This document shows positions 1-5,096 of a DNA stretch of 7,071 bases, one piece after another; position 1 is the first letter of the stretch, and the number at the start of each line of letters is the position of its first letter. The stretch comes from Gallionella sp. Its GTDB lineage: Bacteria > Pseudomonadota > Gammaproteobacteria > Burkholderiales > Gallionellaceae. The translations under genes and the position numbers were made by a program. Location: positions 1 through 7,071 of the forward strand of contig SCPW01000086.1 of NCBI GenBank assembly GCA_004298605.1. Reading direction: 5' to 3'. The notes below the pieces were generated by a model. The model saw only the letters and a list, made by a program, of their open reading frames with translations. It was not told the origin of the DNA and searched no databases.

Positions 1-163
1 CCGTCGGACAGGAATGGCCTGCCAGCCGCACCGCATCGATATAGCCGTATTGCAGTATCCCGCCTTCCGTTGCGCCGAGAAATTCGGCCAGTGGGTCATA
101 CAAGCTGATTCCGGGTACGGCATCAAAAAAGTCTGGGTATTTCATTTTTTCCGGGTTATTCAT
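1..163 (-). CDS. FmdE-like protein, N-terminal part only
   Basis: This is the first 54 codons of a gene that runs off the left edge. The protein starts MNNPEKMKYPDFFDAVPG, continues through an acidic DPLAEFLGA stretch, and reaches an AGHSCPT motif just before the window ends. That layout (aromatic DFFDAVP start, DPLAEFLGA, then a His-x-Cys site) resembles the FmdE domain family. The family is named after a formylmethanofuran dehydrogenase operon protein, but it is widespread in bacteria that make no methane; its His/Cys site is thought to bind metal. The ATG at 163 has a GAGG about 10 bases upstream. A second in-frame ATG at 145 (MKYPDFF) would also fit the family start. It lies 57 bases after nnrS on the same strand, so it is probably the third gene of that operon. 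The function is unknown, and the catalytic or binding half of the protein is not visible. Confidence 0.72.
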   Translation of the reverse strand, partial: MNNPEKMKYPDFFDAVPGISLYDPLAEFLGATEGGILQYGYIDAVRLAGHSCPT

Positions 164-220
164 CTACAGGTATCCTCATGGTCGAGCGATGGTTGGCGGT
201 AAGTTTGTCGCTGGCGGAGA

Positions 221-1450
221 TCAACCTGAACGCCCGTCCGCGCGCGGCCTCCAGTATGCCGGCAGGTGGCGCCACACCCAGGGCGCAAAGCACGCCAGCC
301 AGGCCACGGCAGCGGCGAAATACAGCCAGTGTCCGGCTTGCGTGGGCAGGATGTCGGCCAGCACGCGCAGCAGCGCGACGAGCTGCATTCCCGCAAACAT
401 CAGCTTGGTTGGCGTATCCGCATGCAGTGGCAAGCCGGAATGCCCCAGCGTCACGCGCGTGCCAAAGCCGATCAGCAACGTCGCAAAACAACCTATGGTC
501 AGCGCGTGCAACGGCGCAAGCCCCCAGATGAACGTTGCGCCGCGGCTGAGAAACAACACAAAACTTTGCGCGGCGAACAACAGCATGGCAAGGCCCAGCC
601 ACGCAAAACCGACGTGCAGCACGCCGAGCATCGGGATGCGCAGGCTGTGGCGCAAGCCCCAGGCGTAGGTCAAATAGAGCGCCGCGACCGCCAGTGGCGC
701 GTCGCCCAGCCATAGCCAGGCGGGCGCATCGGCGAGTTGCAGCAAACCGTGCGCCACGCCGCCCGCCAGCATGATCCACCACGCCCAGTATGGGCGCGCC
801 GCGAGACGGTGCGGCAATGCGGTGCTGGTAAAAAACGGGATCATGCGGTGCGCGACGCTGGCGAATACCGGCAGCAGGAACAGCCACAACCCGCCCTGTA
901 TGGCGAAACGCAGCCATGCCGCGTTGTCGCCCCACAACCAGACGAGGTAAGCGAAAAGGCCGCACCAACCCATGCTCAGCGCGATGAAAACGATTTGCGG
1001 ATGCCGCTTGTCGGGGTGCTGCGCGTCGAGCAGTACGCGCAACAGCGCATACAGCGCCACGCTCCAGCCGGACAATGTGGCGAAGGTGGCGGCAAGCAGC
1101 ACGCCGCGTCCGACCAACAGCCCGGCGTAAAAACCGGCACCCCCCAGCATGAGCAGCACAAATGCGGGCACATAGCGTTGCGGCGGGATTTCCCTGCCGT
1201 TCATCCAGCGCGGATAGGTGGTCATCAAGAAACCGAGAATGAAAAATGGAAACATGCCGTAGATCATCAGGTAGCCGTGGGTTGCGCCCGGCGCGACAGG
1301 CCAGTCTATCGGATGGCCGGCCAGGCCGTAGCGCGTCACCGTCTCAACGAGCCACCACAGCATCGCGGCAAGTGTTTGCAGCGCGCCGCCGAAGAACATG
1401 GCGCGGTGCGGTGCAGCGGTAAGTGTGTGCCACTGTTTTGAAATTTTCAT
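221..1450 (-). CDS. nnrS: NnrS family haem- and copper-containing membrane protein
   Basis: The product is a 409-residue, very hydrophobic protein with about 11-12 membrane segments, the usual size for NnrS. NnrS proteins are inner-membrane haem/copper proteins linked to nitric-oxide metabolism and relief of NO stress, and are often controlled by NO-sensing regulators. Family marks visible here are APHR at 13-16, THGY at 57-60 followed by the GMFPFFILGFL membrane segment, AHRMIPFF at 200-207, and the C-terminal block with LHALTIG at 314-320 and TRVTLGHSG at 331-339. Histidines 15, 58, 201, 315 and 336 are the likely haem/metal ligands. I chose the ATG at 1450 because MKISKQW leads straight into the family start; an in-frame GTG at 1474 would add eight residues. 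Neither has a good ribosome-binding site, so translation may be coupled to the upstream DGC gene, which ends at 1499. The family call is firm; the exact biochemical role of NnrS is unsettled. Confidence 0.9.
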   Translation of the reverse strand: MKISKQWHTLTAAPHRAMFFGGALQTLAAMLWWLVETVTRYGLAGHPIDWPVAPGATHGYLMIYGMFPFFILGFLMTTYPRWMNGREIPPQRYVPAFVLLMLGGAGFYAGLLVGRGVLLAATFATLSGWSVALYALLRVLLDAQHPDKRHPQIVFIALSMGWCGLFAYLVWLWGDNAAWLRFAIQGGLWLFLLPVFASVAHRMIPFFTSTALPHRLAARPYWAWWIMLAGGVAHGLLQLADAPAWLWLGDAPLAVAALYLTYAWGLRHSLRIPMLGVLHVGFAWLGLAMLLFAAQSFVLFLSRGATFIWGLAPLHALTIGCFATLLIGFGTRVTLGHSGLPLHADTPTKLMFAGMQLVALLRVLADILPTQAGHWLYFAAAVAWLACFAPWVWRHLPAYWRPRADGRSG

Positions 1451-1498
1451 GGTTTGTATGGATCGCCCGTACACGGCGATAAGTGTGCGCTATCCGGA

Positions 1499-1966
1499 TC
1501 ATCCACCCGAACGATGGGTCTCTTGTGCGGTCTCGGGCGCAGCATTTTCAAGCGGGTTGAGCCGGGCAACTTCCGGCAGCACAACGCTTTCCCACACCCG
1601 CCGGTCTTCTTCGGGCGTCGCATCCTTGTGAAACCGCTTTCTCACCCCGGCCTCGGACAAATCGATATGGGCGCTTGCGGAGATTCCATGCTGTTCCAGG
1701 CAACGCTTCGCGCAGTGGAGCGCGCATCCGTCCAGAACCACGACTTTCCTTCCGGACTGCGCCGTCCTGACCAGGGGCTGGACGTTCCCCCCTACGCCCG
1801 CAATGCAGGACATTTCGGCGAGCCGCTCCCTGTCGAGGCGGACCGCGAGGGAATTGGCCAGTTGGGCCGCGCTCGAACAACCGGAGCAGGAATAGACCAG
1901 AGGCAATGCGTCATATTCGGGCTTCGGGCGCGACTTCGCCCCGCCCTGCGGCTTGATTTTGTTCAC
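1499..1966 (-). CDS. DGC-type putative zinc-binding protein
   Basis: The predicted product is 155 residues. Its core starts at LPLVYSCSGCSSAAQ (21-35) and contains EMSCIAGVGG (51-60), VVVLDGCALHCAKRCL (75-90) and a GVRKRFHKD block near 108-115. The DGC triplet (79-81) and the cysteines 27, 30, 54, 81, 85 and 89 are the marks of the DGC domain family, small cytoplasmic proteins annotated as putative zinc-binding. No enzymatic role is established. Homologous cores usually start shortly before the LPLVYSCSGC block. I therefore prefer the GTG at 1966, although the frame stays open back to a TTG at 2089, through the operator palindrome. A GGGG sits about 8-11 bases before the GTG. The gene is first in the leftward run with nnrS and the FmdE-like gene, and diverges from the hemerythrin gene. 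The last 20 or so residues are polar and low in conservation signal. The family is confident, the start less so. Confidence 0.84.
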   Translation of the reverse strand: MNKIKPQGGAKSRPKPEYDALPLVYSCSGCSSAAQLANSLAVRLDRERLAEMSCIAGVGGNVQPLVRTAQSGRKVVVLDGCALHCAKRCLEQHGISASAHIDLSEAGVRKRFHKDATPEEDRRVWESVVLPEVARLNPLENAAPETAQETHRSGG

Positions 1967-2032
1967 TTGTTGTACCCCATTGCTCCGATTCGCATTAAAC
2001 AGGATGGCAGCCCACGCCCGAATATTTTTATG

Positions 2033-2075
2033 CGCGCAATATAACATGTACGGACAATGCATGTTATATTGCGCG
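2033..2075. promoter_or_regulatory. Perfect inverted repeat, probable NsrR-like operator
   Basis: The 16 bases at 2033-2048 (CGCGCAATATAACATG) are exactly repeated in reverse complement at 2060-2075, around an 11-base spacer centred on 2054. The inner 23 bases (2043-2065) start AACATGTA and end TGCATGTT around that same centre. They fit the 23-base layout of the nitric-oxide-sensing repressor NsrR, whose known half-site core is ATG-Y-R with matching CAT on the other side. The AAA/TTT flanks of the classical site are only partly kept. Hemerythrin/YtfE-type proteins and NnrS are typical NsrR or NnrR targets, which supports the reading. No regulator gene is present in the window. The dyad is seen directly; the assignment to NsrR is inference, and another dimeric regulator could use it. 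Confidence 0.6.
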
Positions 2076-2151
2076 GCGCAAAAAAACAATATTCCCGTTC
2101 CGGAAATTTTAAACTGTTACAGCAGCAATCGGGCTGCGTACGCCACTACAT

Positions 2152-2156
2152 AAGGA
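2152..2156 (+). promoter_or_regulatory. Ribosome-binding site of the hemerythrin gene
   Basis: AAGGA lies seven bases before the ATG at 2164. It fixes that start and marks this gene as strongly translated compared with most others in the window. Confidence 0.8.
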
Positions 2157-2163
2157 TGCCGAT

Positions 2164-2595
2164 ATGAAGACCATCGCGGAAACCATGACCGCCGACCACA
2201 AAGCCTGTGACGATGAATTTGCCCATGCCGAGCAGGCTGCGTTCGCCGGCAACTGGAGCGGAGCCGAAACCGGTTTCAACGCCTTCCGCAACGGCATGGC
2301 GCACCATTTCAAGATGGAAGAAGACGTGCTCTTTCCCGCGCTGGTGTCTGCCGGCGGCCCTTCCGGCCCGGTGCATATCATGCGCATGGAACACACGCAG
2401 ATAAGAGGGCTCCTCGAACAGATGGCCGCTGCGCTGGCAAACAAAAACGCGCAGGAATATGGCGGCCTTTCGGAAACCCTGCTCATCGTGATGCAGCAGC
2501 ATAACCTCAAGGAAGAGCAAATTCTCTACCCCATCGCGGATCAGGTTTTGGCGGCGGAACGGGAAACGCTCTTCAGCCAGATGCGGGAGGTCTGA
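2164..2595 (+). CDS. Hemerythrin (HHE) domain protein
   Basis: This is a 143-residue soluble protein made of a single four-helix hemerythrin-like domain. The expected di-iron ligands are present in order: H12 in TADHKACDD, H48 and E52 in AHHFKMEEDVLFP, H77 in MRMEHTQIRGLL, and H113 with E117 in QQHNLKEEQILYP. Such proteins bind oxygen or nitric oxide at a di-iron centre. Related proteins (YtfE/ScdA/DnrN) act in repair of NO-damaged iron-sulphur centres, but this one lacks their N-terminal extension and is closer to plain HHE-domain proteins. The start has a good AAGGA site. It is the first gene of the rightward operon and is followed after three bases by the DUF2249 gene, a pairing that is common in denitrifiers and often seen as a fusion. 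The fold and metal site are confident; whether it senses, stores or detoxifies NO or oxygen is not decided by the sequence. Confidence 0.92.
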   Translation: MKTIAETMTADHKACDDEFAHAEQAAFAGNWSGAETGFNAFRNGMAHHFKMEEDVLFPALVSAGGPSGPVHIMRMEHTQIRGLLEQMAAALANKNAQEYGGLSETLLIVMQQHNLKEEQILYPIADQVLAAERETLFSQMREV

Positions 2596-2598
2596 AAA

Positions 2599-2814
2599 AT
2601 GCTGGAACTCGACGTGCGCGGACTGCCTCCGCCCGAGCCTTTCGAAAACATCATGCATGCGCTGCAAACGCTCCCCGCCGGAGAAGGCTTGCAAGTGCAT
2701 ATCCACCGCGAACCTTATCCGCTCTATGAAGCGCTGCGCAACGCCGGTTACGCATGGCAAACCACCGCGCTCGCGGATGGCAGTTTCAAGATACTGATCG
2801 CCCGCGCCGCGTGA
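2599..2814 (+). CDS. DUF2249 domain protein
   Basis: The product is a 71-residue protein that is nothing but one DUF2249 domain. It shows LDVRGLPPPEPFE at 4-16, a central VHIHREPYPLYEAL at 33-46, and a closing hydrophobic strand FKILIA at 63-68. The family is thought to share the small alpha/beta fold of TusA/SirA sulphur-transfer proteins, but the TusA active-site cysteine is absent: there is no cysteine at all. The H34/H36 and R37-E38-P39 cluster is its most conserved-looking part. GGGAGGT at 2585-2591 gives a strong ribosome-binding site inside the end of the hemerythrin gene. DUF2249 genes recur beside hemerythrin, NnrS and NO-reductase genes, so a link to nitrogen-oxide metabolism is likely. 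No biochemical activity is established. The downstream gene starts inside its stop codon. Confidence 0.88.
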   Translation: MLELDVRGLPPPEPFENIMHALQTLPAGEGLQVHIHREPYPLYEALRNAGYAWQTTALADGSFKILIARAA

Positions 2815-4109
2815 AAGTAGCGACACTCAGCACCGAACAGGCGCCGCCAATTTCCGTGCCACTGTGTTTTTTCGCCGTGGCGCCGGTTTTCCTGGTGCTG
2901 GCCGCGCTGCTGCTGGCCGCGGGCGGCGGCAACCCGTTCGCCGATACCCGCTCCCCCGCATCGCTCGCCGCCACGCATTGCATCACGCTGGGGTTCATGG
3001 CCATGGTCATGCTGGGCGCCACCCAGCAACTGCTGCCGGTAGTGATCGGCAGCCCGGTGCCCGCACCCCGGCTGGTGGCATGGTCTACCTTACTGCCGCT
3101 GACGGCGGGCGCGCTGTTGCTGTCCGGCGGTTTCATGCTGGGTGAACCGGCGCTGCTCAACCTTTCCTGGCCGCTGCTGGGTCTGGCTTTTCTGGTGTTC
3201 ATCGGCGCCGGCATGCTCAGCCTGGCGCGTGCCAGCGCGCGAAATGCGACCAAGACCGCCATCCTGCTGTCCATCCTCTCGCTCGCCGTGGCGGTCGCAT
3301 TGGGCATGCTGCTGGCCAGGGGTTACGCCACCGGCCTGCCCCTCCCGTACACCAGGCTGGCGACAGCGCATATCGGCCTGGCTCTGGGCGGTTGGGTGAT
3401 GCTGCTGATTGCCGGGGCGGCTTACCAGGTTGTGCCGATGTTCCAGCTTACCCCGGACTACCCGAAATGGCTGACCGCCAATCTGGCCCCGGCAATTTTC
3501 GCCGTCCTGCTATTGGGTCTGGCGTCGCTCCTGCTCGAACCGGCGCCGCGCTGGATGGCATCTGCTACGGAAAACCTTTTCTGGTTATTGGCCGCTTGTT
3601 TCGCCGTGGTCACTCTCAGGCTGCAAAACCGGCGCCGCCGCCGCGTGCCGGATGCCACCCTGAGCTTCTTCCGGCTGGGCATGCTCTCGCTGCTGCTCGC
3701 CGCACTGTTTTCGCTCGCATCACGGCTCTCGCCGACGGCCAACGATTATTTTGGGACGCTGTCCGTCCTGATTTTTCTGCTGGGCTTCGCGATGTCGTTG
3801 ACCCAAGGCATGCTTTACAAAATTATCGCTTTCCTGGTCTGGTTTCACCTGTTTCGCGGCGGGATAAATGCCGTAAAAGCCGGCGTCCCAAATATGAAAG
3901 AAATCATCCCCGAGCCCTGGATGTGGCGGCATTTGTGGCTGCATATCGGCACGCTGCTCGCCGTGCTGCTGGCGCCCCTTTGGGGCGTGGCGGCATGGCT
4001 GGTCATGCTCGGGCTGCTGCTGCAAGGAGTGTTGTTGGGCTGCGCCGTCCTCGCCGGCATCTCGGTTTACCGGCGCACGCTCGGACGAATCGAACAAATA
4101 CCGGCATGA
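2811..4109 (+). CDS. Polytopic membrane protein with NnrS/haem-oxidase-like His motifs
   Basis: This is a 432-residue integral membrane protein with roughly 12 hydrophobic segments. I chose the GTG at 2811, which overlaps the DUF2249 stop as GTGA. The longer reading from 2754 would overlap that gene by 61 bases and adds an arginine-rich, non-hydrophobic stretch. Two segments share a pattern: H56 followed by GA, then Q73-x-x-P76; and H187 followed by GA, then Q206-x-x-P209. This suggests an internal duplication. Further histidines sit at 346 (FLVWFHLF), 374 and 378 (MWRHLWLHIG). Membrane-embedded histidines spaced like this suggest haem or copper binding, as in NnrS and haem-copper oxidase subunit I, but the oxidase CuB-site signature is not seen. 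Similar genes, usually annotated as membrane or cytochrome-oxidase-like proteins, occur in denitrification neighbourhoods. That it is a real gene is certain; its function is not known. Confidence 0.85.
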   Translation: MKVATLSTEQAPPISVPLCFFAVAPVFLVLAALLLAAGGGNPFADTRSPASLAATHCITLGFMAMVMLGATQQLLPVVIGSPVPAPRLVAWSTLLPLTAGALLLSGGFMLGEPALLNLSWPLLGLAFLVFIGAGMLSLARASARNATKTAILLSILSLAVAVALGMLLARGYATGLPLPYTRLATAHIGLALGGWVMLLIAGAAYQVVPMFQLTPDYPKWLTANLAPAIFAVLLLGLASLLLEPAPRWMASATENLFWLLAACFAVVTLRLQNRRRRRVPDATLSFFRLGMLSLLLAALFSLASRLSPTANDYFGTLSVLIFLLGFAMSLTQGMLYKIIAFLVWFHLFRGGINAVKAGVPNMKEIIPEPWMWRHLWLHIGTLLAVLLAPLWGVAAWLVMLGLLLQGVLLGCAVLAGISVYRRTLGRIEQIPA

Positions 4110-4116
4110 GGTTCCC

Positions 4117-4506
4117 ATGAGTTTTCTGTTGCTTAAAGCCATACACGTCACCTGCGCGGCCAGCAGTTTCGTACTGTTTTTTCTGCGCGGCATCTGGAGC
4201 CTGAACGGCTCGCCCATCATGCGGCAACGCTGGGTCAAGCTTGTGCCGCATATCGTGGACACGCTGCTGCTCGCCTCCGCCATCGCGCTGGCTTTCACCA
4301 TCCGCCAATACCCTTTCGTGGACGCGTGGCTGACCGCAAAAGTTGCCGGGCTGTTGCTGTATATCGGGCTGGGTCTTATCGCGCTGAGATATGGCAGGAG
4401 TAAAACCGTTCGCCTTTCCGCATGGCTGGCGGCCCAAGCGGTGTTTGTCTACATCGTGCTGGTCGCCGGCAGCCACAACCCCATCCCGTTCATACATCAG
4501 GGATAA
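4117..4506 (+). CDS. SirB2 family membrane protein
   Basis: The product is a 129-residue protein with four predicted membrane helices, the normal size for SirB2. Family features are KAIHVTCAASS at 7-17, FFLRGIW at 21-27, KLVPHIVDTLLLASA at 41-55, and WLTAKVAGLLLYIGLG at 71-86. H10, R24, H45 and D48 are the most conserved-looking residues, and H10 and H45 could be haem ligands by analogy with other small four-helix haem proteins. SirB2 was named in Salmonella for an effect on invasion gene expression, but a molecular function is not established. GAGG at 4108-4111 overlaps the stop of the preceding membrane-protein gene and lies five bases from the ATG, so the two are surely co-transcribed. It is the last gene of the rightward operon. 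Its position suggests a membrane partner of the upstream histidine-rich protein. Confidence 0.85.
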   Translation: MSFLLLKAIHVTCAASSFVLFFLRGIWSLNGSPIMRQRWVKLVPHIVDTLLLASAIALAFTIRQYPFVDAWLTAKVAGLLLYIGLGLIALRYGRSKTVRLSAWLAAQAVFVYIVLVAGSHNPIPFIHQG

Positions 4507-4593
4507 GCGGGAAATCACCGGCGGCAACGATACAACGGCGCGCGGCGCATCACTCCGAGCCGTTATTGATCCGGCACGGTTGAAGCGCCAACC

Positions 4594-4633
4594 CCGCCCG
4601 GCCTGCGCCTGATAGCCCGGCGGTTTTTCTTTT
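4594..4633 (+). terminator. Rho-independent terminator of the rightward operon
   Basis: CCGCCCGG at 4594-4601 pairs with CCCGGCGG at 4616-4623 with one mismatch. It is followed directly by TTTTTCTTTT. It lies about 90 bases after the SirB2 gene and has the right polarity to end the hemerythrin-to-SirB2 transcript. The stretch between 4507 and 4593 shows nothing else. Confidence 0.7.
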
Positions 4634-4696
4634 GGTGGTGGCGATGCCGCATTGAGCGGATTTTCTTACACTACCCTTACACGGTGCAAAACAGAC

Positions 4697-4731
4697 AGAA
4701 AAAGAAAAAGGCCCGCATCGCTGCAAGCCTT
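4697..4731 (-). terminator. Rho-independent terminator of the tRNA operon
   Basis: Read leftward, AAGGCTTGCA (4731-4722) pairs with TGCGGGCCTT (4717-4708) in a 10-bp stem that includes two G-U pairs. The stem is closed by a GCGA tetraloop of the stable GNRA type and followed by TTTTTCTTTTT. The hairpin starts eight bases after the CCA end of tRNA-His, so it is the end of the tRNA transcript. The interval 4634-4696 between the two converging terminators shows no gene. Confidence 0.9.
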
Positions 4732-4739
4732 GATTTTAC

Positions 4740-4816
4740 TGGGGTGGCTGATGGGGCTCGAACCCACGACAACAGGAATCACAATCCTGGACTCTACCAA
4801 CTGAGCTACAGCCACC
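4740..4816 (-). tRNA. trnH: tRNA-His (anticodon GTG)
   Basis: This 77-base cloverleaf starts GGTGGCTGTAGCTCAG. The anticodon stem CAGGA/TCCTG encloses the loop TTGTGAT with anticodon GTG, the T-arm has GGGTTCGAGCCC, and the CCA end is encoded at 4742-4740. The extra G at the 5' end faces C73, which is the identity mark of bacterial tRNA-His. It is the last of three tandem leftward tRNA genes. Confidence 0.97.
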
Positions 4817-4867
4817 ATTGAAACGTTTGCCGGACGAAAAACTCTTGTCCTGACACCCGACAGACAC

Positions 4868-4944
4868 TGGCGTGCCCGACAGGAATCGAACCTGTAACCC
4901 CCAGCTTAGAAGGCTGGTGCTCTATCCGGTTGAGCTACGGGCAC
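4868..4944 (-). tRNA. trnR: tRNA-Arg (anticodon TCT)
   Basis: This 77-base cloverleaf starts GTGCCCGTAGCTCAAC and has an encoded CCA. The anticodon stem CCAGC/GCTGG holds the loop CTTCTAA, giving anticodon TCT, which reads AGA/AGG arginine codons. The T-arm has the normal GGTTCGATTCC. It lies 51 bases before tRNA-His and 36 bases after tRNA-Pro, with no promoter seen in either gap. Confidence 0.97.
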
Positions 4945-4980
4945 AATTCTTTTCTTGGGTAATTTTTACTCACGAAAAAC

Positions 4981-5057
4981 TGGTCGGGGTGGAGAGATTC
5001 GAACTCCCGACATCCTGCTCCCAAAGCAGGCGCGCTACCAGGCTACGCTACACCCCG
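4981..5057 (-). tRNA. trnP: tRNA-Pro (anticodon TGG)
   Basis: This 77-base cloverleaf has the acceptor stem CGGGGTG/CACCCCG, discriminator A and an encoded CCA. The anticodon stem CCTGC/GCAGG holds the loop TTTGGGA, so the anticodon is TGG, which reads CCA and, by wobble, other proline codons. It is the first gene of the tRNA operon, a few bases after the predicted transcription start. Confidence 0.97.
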
Positions 5058-5067
5058 AAGGCTGCGC

Positions 5068-5095
5068 ATTATACAGACGCATATCCAGAAATCAA
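5068..5095 (-). promoter_or_regulatory. Sigma-70 promoter of the tRNA operon
   Basis: Read leftward there is TTGATT (5095-5090), a 16-base spacer and a perfect TATAAT (5073-5068), followed by the GC-rich GCGCAGCC. The expected start lies only three to five bases before tRNA-Pro. A GC-rich discriminator after the -10 box is typical of stable-RNA promoters under stringent (ppGpp) control. The -35 box begins directly after the pgsA stop codon. Confidence 0.85.
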
Positions 5096-5096
5096 T

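Larger units (their letters stand above)
1967..2163. promoter_or_regulatory. Divergent control region between the DGC and hemerythrin genes
   Basis: These 197 bases separate two divergent operons and carry no convincing gene. The middle (about 2020-2115) is markedly AT-rich against GC-rich surroundings. It contains the large inverted repeat described separately and -10-like hexamers on both strands: TATAAC at 2040-2045 and TATATT at 2065-2070 on the plus strand, and TATAAC at 2068-2063 on the minus strand. No well-spaced -35 box could be matched to any of them, so the start sites are unresolved. Binding of a repressor to the central palindrome would cover all of these hexamers and could shut both operons together. 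Confidence 0.65.

Noticed and set aside
156..968. Leftward open frame of 270 codons
   Set aside because: It overlaps nnrS in another frame and is dominated by Arg and Ala with no membrane pattern; shadow frame.
737..1441. Rightward open frame of 234 codons
   Set aside because: It is rich in Gln, Arg and His, lies entirely opposite nnrS, and has no domain-like features; a shadow of GC-rich coding sequence.
2033..2075. Reading the operator dyad as a transcription terminator
   Set aside because: It lies between divergent genes, and no T-run follows it in either direction at the right place (A-run on the plus side, mixed sequence on the minus side).
2122..2137. Small inverted repeat GCAGC/GCTGC in the hemerythrin leader
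   Set aside because: A five-base stem with a six-base loop and no U-tract is too weak to call an attenuator or a binding site.
1967..2163. FNR/NnrR-type TTGAT-N4-ATCAA site
   Set aside because: Searched for by eye on both strands of the control region and not found, so CRP/FNR-family control is not supported here.
3720..4527. Leftward open frames opposite the membrane-protein and SirB2 genes
   Set aside because: Gln/Arg/Pro-rich composition without recognisable motifs; both lie wholly antisense to well-supported genes.
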